Below, in pieces: positions 55,701 to 61,200 of a stretch of 64,000 bases of DNA; position 1 is the stretch's first letter, and every line of letters begins with the position of its first letter. Both the position numbers and the translations under genes were made by a program. Under the pieces are notes generated by a model. The model was not told where the DNA came from. It saw nothing but the letters and a program-made list of their open reading frames with translations, and did not search any database. This DNA is from Actinoplanes sp. L3-i22. Its GTDB lineage: Bacteria; Actinomycetota; Actinomycetes; Mycobacteriales; Micromonosporaceae. The stretch spans positions 7,634,501 to 7,698,500 of the forward strand of contig NZ_AP024745.1 in the NCBI RefSeq assembly GCF_019704555.1, read 5' to 3'.

Positions 55701-58211
55701 GCCGTGGCCGCCCATGTCCGGGGCGCGCAGGGTCAGGTCGCCGGAGGCCGGGTCGTAGCGCAACGCCCGTACGTCAATCCTGCCTGGATTTTGATTGACC
55801 AACCGACCGTCGGCACCGATCGCGAGCTGCGGCCGGTCGTCACCGGTCGCCGCGAACCGGACCTCGCCGGGCCTACCGGTCCCCGGCTCGATCTTGATCG
55901 CGGTGAGCTTCTCGCCGGCGCCGCGCGGCACCGGGGTCGCGTCCGGACCGTTGTCGCCGAACCGGAAGTAGCGGCTCTCCGCCTGCGGCGTGGTGACCGC
56001 GGCGCGGCCCGGCTCCGCGCCGCGGACCACGGTCCAGCGGCCGGTGTCCGGGTCGCGGATCAGCACGCCCGCCTCGCCCGGGCCACCGACCCGCTCGACG
56101 TGCGCGGTGCCGTAGGGCGTCCCGCCGTGGAACTCGCCGATCCCGTCCGGGCCGAGCCGGGCGTATCCGGTCTCGCCGTTCTTCGGGGGCGAGGTGGTCA
56201 TCGCGGCCGGGTCGTGCTGGTAGGTCTCCAGGTGCGTGCTGCCGTCCGCGTCGCGGCGCAGGAACTGGAACGGCCGCGTCCCGCTGGACGACGTCACCGG
56301 GCCCCGCGCCGGACCGGCCGGCGCGCTGTCGTGCACGGTGACCGTGGTGACCTCGAAGCGGTGACTCTGCGTGTTGTAGGTCAGGATCCGGTCGCTGCGG
56401 CTGCCGTAGCCGAACTCGGCGCCCTGCCGGTCCCAGGCCCGGTTGGTGTACACGCTGTCGCCGACCACGGCGGGGTCGTGCGCGGTCTCGCCCGGGCGCA
56501 GGGTGATCTCGGTGGCCTTGCCGGTCTGCGGGTCGATCTCGTAGAAACGGGTCTTCGACGGCGTGCTCGCGGACTCCGGGACGTCGCGGACCGGGGCCGG
56601 GTTGCCGCCGAGCCGGTTGCCCTCGCCGGGGAACTGGTTCCGGGTCTGCAGGGTGACCAGTTCCCGCTGGTCACCGGTGACCCGGATGGCCTGGCGGACG
56701 ACCGGTTCGGCGGCCTGGGTGCGGGCCAGCTGCAGTTCGTGCCGGGCCTTGGCGTCCTTCCACAGGCCGGCCAGTGGGTCCGATTTGTCGCCCTTCGAGG
56801 TGGTCGGCGGGGTCTCCGCGACACCGGGGGACGTCTCGTTGTGGGTGGCGGAAGTGGCCGTGCGCCCGGGCGTGGCGGTCGCGCCGGGACCCGTGGAGGT
56901 CCGGGTAACGGGCGGCCCTTCCGCAGCCGTTGTCGTGCCCCGGGTGATCGGCGGGGCATCGGTCGCCGCCGTCCCGCGGACCCCGCCCGGCGGCGTCACG
57001 CTCCCCCGGTTCACCGTCACCGGCTCGTGGACGCTGCCCCGGGTCCCCGGCAACTCCCCGACCGGCACGGTCCCCCGGGTATTACCGGGTGTGATCCCGC
57101 TCCGGGCCGGATCCACCGGCCGCGCGACCACCGGCACGTCCCCGCCACCGCGCACCACGACCGGCGCCGGCGTCGCCACCCGGTCCGGCGCGATCGGGGT
57201 ACGCACCCCGGTCCCCCGCGGCACCAGGTCCGGCGTCTGCAGCCGGATCTGGTTCCCGTTGACCCCGAGCGGGTCGAGCCGCCCGATGTTGGTGTGCGGC
57301 ACCCCCGTCGACAGGTGGATCTCGTCGATCGCGGGGGTCCGGACCCCGGTGACCTGACCGACCCGGCCGGGGATGCCGTCCACGCCCCGGGGCACCAGTT
57401 CCGGCCGCGAGCCGATCCCGTGGATCCCGCCGTAGAGTCCGCCGAACCCGGCCGCCATCAGCCCGTCGGCGACCGTGTAGTGGTTCTGGACGTGCTCGAT
57501 GCTCGCGCCGATCTGCCGCGCGACCCAGTCGGTGCCCACGCCGACGCCCGCGCCGACCACCGCGTTGCGGCCGAACAGGACGGTTTCCTGGGCCAGCGCC
57601 GGCAGGTTGCGGTAGACGCTCGCGCCGTAGTTGACGCCCCGGGCGATCTGCACGATGGCCGGCGAGTTGTGGAAGACGTCGGCGACGAACGTGACCGACC
57701 GCATGAACGGGGTCGCGACGAACCGTTCCAGGTTGGTGAGGAACGTGCCGAGCGCCTCGAACCGGCTCACCACGTTGGTCACGAACGTCGAGATCCGGGC
57801 CAGCTGGGTGGCGAGCCGGCTGGCGATACCGATCAGCACCGCCCCGATCGCGAACGTCTCGGCCAGCATGGTGGCGAAGCCGAACAGGGTCAGGATGGCC
57901 ACCGCGATCGCCATCGCGGCCTCCTGCCGGCGCAGCTCGGCGAGCGCCTCGTCGACCTGCTTGGCGTAGCGGTGCAGGGCGTACCCGATCTCCCAGCAGT
58001 TCCGGGCCTGGGCCACCAGCAGCGCGTACACGCTGTTCTCGCCGGCCGCGAGGACCATGTGGGCCTGGAACGCGGCCTTGCCGTTCCACGTCGCGAACAA
58101 CGCGTTGCCGTCGTTGAGCATCGACACGGCGGTCTCGAACAGGGTGTCGCCGGCGGTGATGAAGTCGTTGCCGAGCTGGACGATCGGCCCGGTGTCGAAT
58201 TCGGCGCCCAC
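37701..58211 (-). CDS. Giant 6,836-aa WXG100-headed, ESX-linked protein with possible metzincin-, OTU- and C80-like protease sites
   Basis: One uninterrupted frame. The GTG start at 58211 is 2 nt after the eccC stop, so translation is coupled and export by this ESX system is likely. Residues 1-100 form a WXG100-like helical hairpin (W42-N-G44), then hydrophobic helices to about 135. About 300-1110 is low-complexity and beta-rich, with repeats. About 1115-1470 holds three related coiled-coil stretches. HELLHQLGLRD (1907-1917) is a metzincin-like HExxHxxGxxD site. Two ~2,300-aa units follow (about 2065-4230 and 4290-6680). Each has a possible OTU-like domain, a LPWYVE..GALGQ module (from 2274 and 4664) and a C80-like domain. 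Unit 1 has C2077/H2241 and H4117/C4171; unit 2 has A4304/R4491 and H6564/L6617. I count only four Cys. It may belong to the giant proteins databases call lonely-Cys. Substrates and toxicity are unknown. Confidence 0.85.
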   Translation of the reverse strand: MGAEFDTGPIVQLGNDFITAGDTLFETAVSMLNDGNALFATWNGKAAFQAHMVLAAGENSVYALLVAQARNCWEIGYALHRYAKQVDEALAELRRQEAAMAIAVAILTLFGFATMLAETFAIGAVLIGIASRLATQLARISTFVTNVVSRFEALGTFLTNLERFVATPFMRSVTFVADVFHNSPAIVQIARGVNYGASVYRNLPALAQETVLFGRNAVVGAGVGVGTDWVARQIGASIEHVQNHYTVADGLMAAGFGGLYGGIHGIGSRPELVPRGVDGIPGRVGQVTGVRTPAIDEIHLSTGVPHTNIGRLDPLGVNGNQIRLQTPDLVPRGTGVRTPIAPDRVATPAPVVVRGGGDVPVVARPVDPARSGITPGNTRGTVPVGELPGTRGSVHEPVTVNRGSVTPPGGVRGTAATDAPPITRGTTTAAEGPPVTRTSTGPGATATPGRTATSATHNETSPGVAETPPTTSKGDKSDPLAGLWKDAKARHELQLARTQAAEPVVRQAIRVTGDQRELVTLQTRNQFPGEGNRLGGNPAPVRDVPESASTPSKTRFYEIDPQTGKATEITLRPGETAHDPAVVGDSVYTNRAWDRQGAEFGYGSRSDRILTYNTQSHRFEVTTVTVHDSAPAGPARGPVTSSSGTRPFQFLRRDADGSTHLETYQHDPAAMTTSPPKNGETGYARLGPDGIGEFHGGTPYGTAHVERVGGPGEAGVLIRDPDTGRWTVVRGAEPGRAAVTTPQAESRYFRFGDNGPDATPVPRGAGEKLTAIKIEPGTGRPGEVRFAATGDDRPQLAIGADGRLVNQNPGRIDVRALRYDPASGDLTLRAPDMGGHGGPVAGPRPGSDRPGGAPRGGGGSGGLGLADRGEGSHTTTAPTRTIRFTEESTKTGIAEPPPATTRNTGGDPSHLPARPNRDAAPAAHDPSRIPGPTRTPDPGSALPGGGRPGPEAVTGGGRRGSDALTGGGRRGSDALTATSERPGPSGTTVARPGRSEVTVVAPERPAPPRATSGTHDGSGAPRAEAARPATETTGGKPSTSTKPVAGAEPVVATKPLVDGKPLVDGKPVVDGKPVVDGKPVVEGKPVAGGRPAVEGKPAAGSKPATGKPGVPETIRAATHEVASARTDLLRAREIQRDLPRRERQDQQILRGRKPDTPAQHAARAATRRDLTWVRDQRSTRTVVRAAEQRLTNAEQRLAAAQHRLAAINAAKPGPAAEPAPAPKPAKTPALGGGGPLAGHDRAVDQASRDVEAARSEATRARDVQRDLPQRVRRDQRVLTGLRWRPRLDPAQRATRAATGRDLIWARAQQVSGARVRDAEQRLQSAEQHLAAARQRLDAARARLEQAQAAPVKAAPVKAGSAGVRPARSPEQEAFAQASRHEATVAARARAAVRQWRVAVDRLAGHESELGALRSRGALSPGELRTVAALTRGLPADRAAVVTARRNVKTARQALVVARQELGAAWRARADSASAGPLREDVPAAIGVPKEWSEPRGTAGPEAISAPEGVLRLPPVASWPGRAATMPFGELEAWAATLAPAHRSGLLDLITRIFPETAGPIEPGDGIPVGPRTFASDAVRLAHAYWHLGPSGARLEGERLGIASRNRRRPAPLIGRELLADDLTVDAAGPLAAELGLAVRVPGNARATAPLPESVRVVPVDADGGLTLRPWATHQWVVPAGQAVEANVTLPGGWLLEELAGGVWARPAYPDPAAAEWIRAASPDVIGTLTLGVPGREVPAAVLDVVADLVRAMPPATRGALRVGLVGDLPVRVDPADTAWIEAFEDAPEAVRSHGWTDPTSTRDGEPELVRSYFAVRRVAYRDRMVTAVTIRAHLADPALRAVAERGVATYLNEPGYRLPTSGDLLHVTMEWVESADGAHLPITVREPGAAMDLYHWPADARPVDAAHELLHQLGLRDESRSRATPGRANVPGSLLGRYHELPEEAGLAWRGLRPRHLQLLEAIVGEPGVDGHYHGVDRPIPISGAAPRAPQDPDELAAAAALVRQGREQRSRAVREHVRIRLTGNRSGQYLPGPTTAGPSRVRTTRGDEQFRTLLPETRIVAPAGAAVDVPGAGERCLLLATAVSAPEVVAALPGMPEDALARLRALRTPAAAPGPRIDDIAAVLQWHVVDTLLGAVPDSPVTQYVNRLLIAFPGLPPGTDLPAELAAAALDWNWRSTGPATAELGDEGVDLGSALMAVLGIALGRTLVQVRTDAGDQPVVMHDQPGTEPIYVAYSREAQHYQAWVPVAAPPPGLPPAPPPPAPPAGPAPATRLPWYVEHGALGQIGVGSAEMRPGRTAAGLAAGVAARLHRSLANVRDLDEAARAAIRDAITAELTDLLAVPPRATGRRETAFNEFLDRWDAALAQGLHLWAGDRLVWVRVRLDDSRPGPAPVKGEPSVFKVNFSSSDISAGHASEHEAGPGADATLLFLAFLEHIARGQLRIPLTASAALGGSRSSDWRLVAGRQMFVSGRARFDSGLRFEVHLNGVASTAHAVLRPADYRLTAQFPAQYVTEAAEAIRPDPAAVPAAPLPEAGRAEPSWAHEVLTAADLEPLITAWHRALVPALGPEAATSIARAGVTQLLNERAALNRNRRLFTGGDISGELTAERRIHGHRVPILEHQVRLGLRLVPVEVTYLGTTGGVAVRDDHGIGAGGSDGQKGASGVGLKGTAGASGLKSDLPEPDLRTRGAIEATLGGGIDRTTGGGLDAESANHTVLKRVAEQARYRVRVRAELTTHGHAGIPDVVEVLVTEMGVPAAERQRFEHALTGRDLTVRVPAPALAPRPAATVDPAADAGLDARFGPRETRATNLPVPGRRPARVPIPQARPLLVSTAADGEPPALTARRGLGPATVLHLPGAERVAETVLAALHRHAGDAAYEPEAAEQVYARIGRSALEADLTRALVGVRFDVRIGARTFAVLLTGRIENRIDASTRYPMDVNHRALLGAGNEASLATGYSVEGGIGGSATMRRGEADRGTFPDVDLGYGRSWEDELTVGDAMQLYRRTETTGDVHELLYLLNFEATIRHGGATETHSIGWTPPAAAPGKGKGPALARPVPAAAVSASGGAVVGVLAVPVEYTPDAAESATADQMRPAAAPPAAFTADRVPFEQGVAGLFPTFAALPELVAAGARAYGNLNGHADTGDAHDPLHDWARDPMNWPAEVWALGVPSELAAHFTELVSADGWVLSLPDANGFRQAVRLRMRLPRTAATRVRSWAKGVEVEQYAMSAPTVKYTTAGAQKFAGKLGGGYNHLHEQAAPEVERRAEEAPHQEPMRFLGGVSAEGGLSYEPGHSTARNHGNLDITRATYEEAVDHYRGSPVFEVTALRWDDDVADTAETPVPPGGLPLHQPAPPAVSYQQFLTVHGGLEIILPERRAIDLGLRADPDRGTPAVRQRDVIDPRLLRATGHPERLDAGDVLPAIRRILTEQNLIDPGRPVPDRLDRALTRRYSGWALENRYFALTGTGVNAWIPVLTRFGTRWVYISVTAAEGPVTADRPRPRVSLTLRGEGQEGRSESRSRSFGKSWSVSGGDRVLDHEEMPQPPHNRGPEFGGAQGGVHGSYERSATRSEDTVEKDIYRAGVKVSHEFEMPLTFTVRIGITRQKPALVEAPLAGLGRLFRGAADLAGFGGWARRAGNAWHLPFFHWTNENALPAVRAGSVRLLVPSYLTVPHGAAAPRAGWTPLPHVPATPPAGRARWGDLAGRGRPLNAVLADNRTLHPLSTLPIARAVQQWAGLVTMPVRSRVPDPAARDAPAGLAGFATDLGLRLRSGASDSMLRTRMSRLLGAGGYQIPGTGITARLDVTGGQYWRDADGNPLAFVHKGRNYQQVKTAPAEETSAGSRHGFVVGAGGSSLEWRRPNFKPDLGGEIGYDYATEGSLEIAGSSVAERNVEQSQPYHVFQFRATLYLTGAAGTLIVDVPEELLALSATTPGEMHPPITAPAPHTGGPRTRPAPPALAGLLPNFDLRNFELAGGVPELLRRLAAIPRWIRSARGVFEPDLALPIYLPRTRPAPIRAALPPRPAPLRILPPPPRAPRIGAGSAGAQAPPAAAGFASPRSDSLGTAEPAPVVHTHWRAAADRTGPPSLLSLLPSAEWAALDHSAITLTDARTVLLVHESPDSTPERPLVDVAVRPAGPDSEVRVPRTPEQLLGLLRAQGVPDELQLTLVSCDTQPVPGGFATALARLRGPAGGSIVAPRSRIVVGTGRSREITLVTEEGRAWHLYQYAPPQESDESWDVVNDRVPGLRLDDPPVVHAFDGVVAEDDPAVEGVALGRTAPGEPSAPGRVAGDRAVVEVPAGADNAFVALLAAAGAQGLDVTAAAVPQEASASGSGPAATAEGDPVAGLRDLTMRRIQAARRGGAGLGVFDALGDAILDYLPPDFAQLVSGGPVPLTWAVANTADPADPGRRTLIEYLRAAQEETALPSPAQFVLDALRNPELRTSWTDPLLLRAAALALGWRVVEIGPDGAVLATTGDPGLPSVHVLHDGGRYAALAPAAPAEPAEPAPAEPDSDGVVEVLDLPDGWVLELREEGLWARPASVPADWATLIRARIDESVSARAPVAVGLPGVDVPAGIWARVEEFTDQDLDFEVFYLGEVPSESTDPAPPSSSAVPPAAPVIGIGQPGPSSAATPGRQPVVDHPLAPPPVVIPPVVPPAPPEPGLPWYVEQGALGQFSVRDTRLDPAPGTVEQAAAAIALLAGEPITAEVIRQLRPLLRQVPPTGARRDTERDEFLERWDRAFHEGLHFAAGGRVVSLHLSLNDANALPPPGRDEPTVFKVNFGSTEVAAERAGELSGSLGLGVELLFLRFFEHVARGTTGLPVSFEAGTKNSRSEAWRVVAGRQMFVKGTNRFRAGIDIRVAVDGAHQGIHPVPAARFEVTAQFPAQYTASEAATVRPTAAPPVASAPPANTGERTSSWAHEVLNAINLRPLVLDLAARLTPRTGAEAAAHLVSEAVRGLLNERAVLNRNRQLLNGGDISDEITADGRFGRHRMRLHLDLQPLEIEYLGDTPAVAVRDDQGIGAGGSQGRAGTSGVGLEISGGASGLRTHRPAEDYPGPRVQGSIEGSLHAGHSRETGAKLGEKISNHTVLKREADQSRFRVTVRAVLTAHGNVGAEPIEQRLTTEFGVPVDERADFETAMTGRRLLAGQPARTRPEPAPGAAARAERDLDRLLGERRTAPGTAVPPGRIAPGTVTPQARPRLRATPAAYEPRPLAARRGMGAATTLRLPGAERVSTTILTALRQITGHADLPAEAVKVVRAHAGRDALEADLSRSLAGLRFDVRIGGRTVRILLTGRLEQRIAGRSRYPMDVNTRSLVGESSEASVGDSLSGGAGVDGALVVRTPDRRRITAPEIEVGYDHSRDSGRAISDDVQLYRRTETTGQVDQLHYLLTFEATIRAGSRTHRYRIGWVPAPAAADPLATVPPAADPVAAEDVRDHPDAVVAIFAHPEQYRPAAAVPMAEIETTGHTTAATAADWAAGHVRFDRHGTGAVLPNFLVMPELVAAAADAYAELNHLGDDWRADPMRWPAQLWAAGVPSQWSAHFAEAGDEHGWIIALPDDGLHHQALRLRLRIPPAEVRPIIDPTTEIEIEQYAMSNQSVELSSGRSHGGSVKVSAGGGFPTRAAEPDAPQAQPQQHSRALPETQHVELVEYLGRMGGSGAWEAGRGHGEGHARGTIDVSRATYSGPVRGYRADPIFEVTLQRWSSLPIHPAPAGATGLRRTQQVSRYLRMRAAVDFVLPERRATDLGLPGHTAVPDTVDGVTVIDPALFRTVGHPELLTHHGLVDVILDELHDHGVIDRDDLAPDSLRRNLIRRFTSWALENRYFALTGSGVSGLIPIITPYGTRFLYLNVRAREGDAADARPRADVGLTLRAEGTSGDSVSASRSWKVKGGISGGARRLEHARSAENNLPMIPEFGGGQVAVEAGYGGASESTTETSVKDIFRKGGRSSYEFRLPLTFTVDIALTRQQPEVLRLAGNVFRGLVVGAGDLFGVGAGARELWHENRLRVWEWRVTRGTGQEPVRLTGSARLLVPDFLVRPAGADAGWTALAGPVRAPIPAAGRPVPGWIDLPADRAVPGSARARRNAVLLDDASLHPLTQLNIAELIGTWAGAVSLPATNRPANLLAGTAHQVAGSGFGSDLWTLVKGGADDAMLRTRLHTMLGAGGYRIPGTGLTVRVDVEAGHYWQIHDEVTGADVALGDTMKGRSYQQTETATSGSHHSGFEYEARGGVAGGSNQRFGLDDKAEFAGGPGVGYETERALEISASAVAERNVEQRRPFRVYRFDLRLYLTGRAGTLSVLSPGALLALSALDPAGLSLDATANPAPVPSVPALSPWTWLTRRVGEGTAGAQRAINEMWADRAVVRAVPPPATYVPMGPMGGQDAPAAPPAAPDIVPAIPAAEIVTATPAAEIVTTDPAAALVGDDEPRFVISDGDTDDELTDTDEPRFVITNSDDELSDDEVPDLRSHGSPARGGYVPPTIVGAPTDDPLTDNDQPRPEIVIVPPETRDAGESAAVVHQRRRDAAPDDPPGLVALLTGEDWGTLDLRQIPLTAGRTTVLVHRDATATAERPAVLVAVRDPGGAERIVAHTPAQLHVLLGSLGVPDTHRLTLLSLDRDAVQQDFADALTALRGSTGGAIAAPRNRVVLDGRSRLIEVVNEPPLPANAPALGPVLGSAPAPASVLGSAPVLAQPSGLGPAIPPAFFDEDPRPVEPLVHDQGRPEPLVHDQDRPEPLGVGQDGLEPREQADLLFRDAPQLPMTLEPVAPRDPGPQLTVERAEGRVVRAWMTIDGERREIPVPDRMPEASSAREELGALYLELMQTYYPDLNCEQTP
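38001..38070. repeat. Tandem 30-bp repeat near the 3' end of the giant gene
   Basis: Two 30-bp units (38001-38030 and 38031-38060) differ at two bases and are followed by the first 10 bases of a third. On the minus strand they encode PLVHDQGRPE and PLVHDQDRPE-like decapeptides in a Pro-rich linker before the C-terminal 90 residues. Confidence 0.75.
38170..45344 (-). repeat. Tandem unit 2 of the giant protein (about residues 4290-6680)
   Basis: This copy has the same order as unit 1: OTU-like region, Pro-rich linker, LPWYVEQGALGQ module, C80-like domain. Shared segments include GRQMFVKG, FPAQY, VAVRDDQGIGAGGS, YPMDVN and WALENRYFALTGSGV. Both candidate cysteines are replaced (A4304, L6617), and the OTU His is Arg4491. 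Edges are approximate. Confidence 0.65.
45520..52019 (-). repeat. Tandem unit 1 of the giant protein (about residues 2065-4230)
   Basis: This copy keeps candidate catalytic pairs: C2077 in GERCLLL with H2241 in AQHYQAW (OTU-like), and H4117 in LLVHESPD with C4171 in LVSCDTQP (C80-like, spacing 54, near the 45-49 of clostridial and MARTX cysteine protease domains). The beta-rich module between them mirrors unit 2. Edges are approximate. Confidence 0.65.
54890..55070 (-). repeat. 18-bp repeats encoding KPVVDG-type hexapeptides
   Basis: About ten degenerate 18-bp units encode KPLVDG, KPVVDG, KPVVEG, KPVAGG and similar hexapeptides (about residues 1048-1108 of the giant protein). They probably form an extended linker before the coiled-coil region. 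Confidence 0.75.
55288..55353. repeat. Exact 33-bp tandem duplication in the giant gene
   Basis: 55288-55320 and 55321-55353 are identical 33-bp units encoding an 11-residue GGGRRGSDALT repeat on the minus strand. Perfect identity points to a recent duplication by slippage. Confidence 0.85.
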
Positions 58212-58213
58212 GA

Positions 58214-61200
58214 CTACTCCTCCTCGTCGGCGGCGCGGGCCGCCTGGATCACCTGGGCGCCGGAACGGCTGACCAGCACGCCCCGGCCGGGGTCGCGGCG
58301 GGCCGCGCGCTGGTCGCCGAGCAGCACGCCCTCGCGCGGGTCGCCGGAGAGGATCAGGCCGGTCGCGCCGTACTCCTTGAGCCGGCTGACGATCGGGTCG
58401 GACATCATCGACCGGGCCGAGCCGCTGACCCGGCGGGCCAGCACCAGGTGCAGGCCGATGTCGCCGGCCTGGCCGAGCGCCTCGGCGAGCGGGGCCAGCG
58501 GGCCACGGCCGCCGGGGCCGGCGACCAGGTCGTAGTCGTCGACCACCACGTACAGCTCGGGGCCGGTCCACCAGCTGCGGGCCCGCAGCTGGGCGGCGGT
58601 CACGTCGGCCGGCGGGCGGCGCCGGGCCACGGTGCCGAGCAGCTGGGTGACGTAGGCCGCGACGTGGTCGGGGTTGCCGGCGCGGGCGCCGACGTACTCG
58701 TCCGGAACCGCGCCGAGCAGCCCGGCCCGGTAGTCGATCAGGAAGAACCGGGCCTCCCGCGCGGTGCGCCGCCGGGCCAGCCCGGCCATCCAGGCGCGCA
58801 GCACCGACGTCTTGCCGGCGCCGGAGTCCCCGAAGACCATCAGGTGCGGATCGACCGGGGTCAGATCAAGACCGACCACATCAAGATCGATTTCCCGTAC
58901 GCCGATGGGCACGCCCGCCCGCTCCGGTCCGAACCGGGCGTCCAGCTCGGCCGCGGTGACCACCTTCGGCAGCGTCCGCACCGGCGGCGCGGACGCCCCG
59001 GGCCACCCGGCGATGATCTCGTCGAGCACCGCCTGCTGCGCCTTGGCCAGGTTCTCGGTGCCGGCGTCCCCGTCCAGCCGGGGCAGCGCGGCCTGGAAGT
59101 GGTCGCCCGGCGGGCAGACCCCGCGCCCCGGGATCGCCACGGTCAGCGCCTTGGCCGCGGTCCGGTTCACCTCGGACTCGGCCGGCTCGTTGAGCCGCAG
59201 TTCGAGCCGGATGCCGATGTTGTCGCGCAGGCTGGTCCGGATCTCGGTCCACCGGTTCGCGGTCAGCAGCAGGTGCACGCCGACGCCGGCGCCGCGCGCG
59301 GAGATCTCGGTGACGATCCGGTCGGCGGTGTCGACGCCGGTCCGCAGCGCCGCCCAGTTGTCCACGACCAGCACCCAGTCGGCGGCGTTGACCCCGGCCG
59401 GCAGCTCGCCGGCGTCGCGGCGGCGGCGCAGCTCGGCCACCGAGTCGATGCCGTGCTCGGCGAAGAACTCCTCGCGGGTGGCCAGCAGCTGGTGGGCGAC
59501 GGCCAGGGTGCGCCGGACCCGTTCCTCGTCGGTGCGCACCGCTACGCCCGCGACGTGCGGGGCGGCGGCGAACGGGGCGAGCGTGCCGCCGCCGAAGTCG
59601 ATCACGGCGAACTGCAGTTCGTCCGGGGTGTGCGTGAGCATCGCGCTGAGCAGGGCGGTGCGCAGCAGGGTGCTCTTGCCGGACTGCGGGGCGCCGACCA
59701 GGCCGGCGTGCCCACCGGCGTCGTCCAGGCGCAGCATCAGCACCCGCTGCTCCTGCACGGCGGGCAGGTCCACCACGCCGACCGGGAAGGTGAGCAGGCC
59801 GCCGGCCAGACCACTGGCGTGGTAGCCGCGCTCGTCGTCGGTCTCCAGTACCCCGACCAGCGGGTCCAGGTCGAGGTAGGGCGGCAGCGGCGGCAGCCAC
59901 ACCTGGTGGACCGGGGTGCCGCAGGGCCGGACCCGGTCCACGATCACCTGCAGCGCGGTCCGGCCGCCGACGGTGACCGGCAACGGCGCCGGGGCCTCGT
60001 CCGGTTCCTCGGCCGCGTCGGCCGCCCGGCGGGCGTCCTCGGCGGTCCGCAGCCCGAACGGCTCCGGGGCGGCGAAGCTGGTCACCGGCGCGGGCGCGTC
60101 CGGGTCCGGGGCCAGGTACGGCGCGGACGCGTGCGCCACCCGGAACCGTTCGTAGACCGTCTCGCCGACCTTGAAGTACGCCGAGCCGGGGATCGGCGGC
60201 AGCTTGTACGCGTCGGCCGTGCCGATCACCGCCCGGCTCTCGGCCGCGCTGAACGTGCGCAGGCACAGCCGGTACGACAGGTGCGACTCCAGCCCGCGCA
60301 GCCGGCCCTCGTCGATCCGCTGGCTGGCCATCAGCAGATGCATGCCGAGGCTGCGCCCGAGCCGCCCGATCTGGACGAACAGGTGGATGAAGTCGGCGCG
60401 CCGGCTGAGCAGCTCGGCGAACTCGTCCACGAAGATCATCAGGTACGGCAGCGGCTCCAGCGCCCGGCCCTGCGGATCGGTGCCGCCGGCCGCCCGGTGC
60501 AGCTGGTACTCCCGGACGTTGTCCAGGTTCCCGGCGTCGCGCAGCAGCTGCTGACGGCGCTGCAGCTCGCCGTGCAGGGCGACCCGCATCCGCTCGATCA
60601 TGGTCTCGTCGTCGGCCAGGTTGGTGATCAGGCCGGCCACGTGCGGCAGGTCGGTCACCCCGGCGAAGGTGGCGCCGCCCTTGAAGTCGACCAGCACCAT
60701 GCCGAGCTCGTCGGGCGAGTGCGTGATGGCGAGCGAGGCCACGAGCGTACGCAATAATTCGCTTTTTCCTGATCCGGTCGCACCGACCAGCAGGCCGTGC
60801 GGGCCGACCCCGCCCTGCGCCGACTCCTTCAGGTCGAGGACCAGATCGGCGCCGTCGCCGGTGATGCCGATCGGCACCCGCAGCAGCTCGGCGGCGTCCG
60901 GGCGGCGCCACATCGCCGTCGGGTCCAGGGTGGCCAGGTCGCCCGCGCCGACCAGCTCGGGCAGACCGAACGCGCGGGTCAGCACCTCCTCGCGCTCGGC
61001 GGTGAGCAGCAGCGGGGCGAGCGCGCGGGCGATGTGCTCGCTGAGCACCACGTCGGCCGGGTCGGGCACCGCGTCGGTGACCGCGCTGACCACACCGGGC
61101 AGCCGGCTCTCCACGGTCAGGCCGCCGGTCGCGCCGAGCCGGATCCGGGCGTCGACCCGGCCGGGCTCCTCCGGTTCCCGGGCGACCAGGCAGATCACGT

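Noticed and set aside
46374..58535. A 4,053-aa open frame on the plus strand
   Set aside because: It is antisense to the giant gene; its translation is a biased Arg/Gly/Pro/Asp string with no domains and no start context. Very high GC gives long spurious frames.
58212..58571. A 120-residue N-terminal extension of the giant gene
   Set aside because: It overlaps the end of eccC, is Arg/Gly/Pro-rich, and the WXG100-like domain begins exactly at the GTG at 58211.
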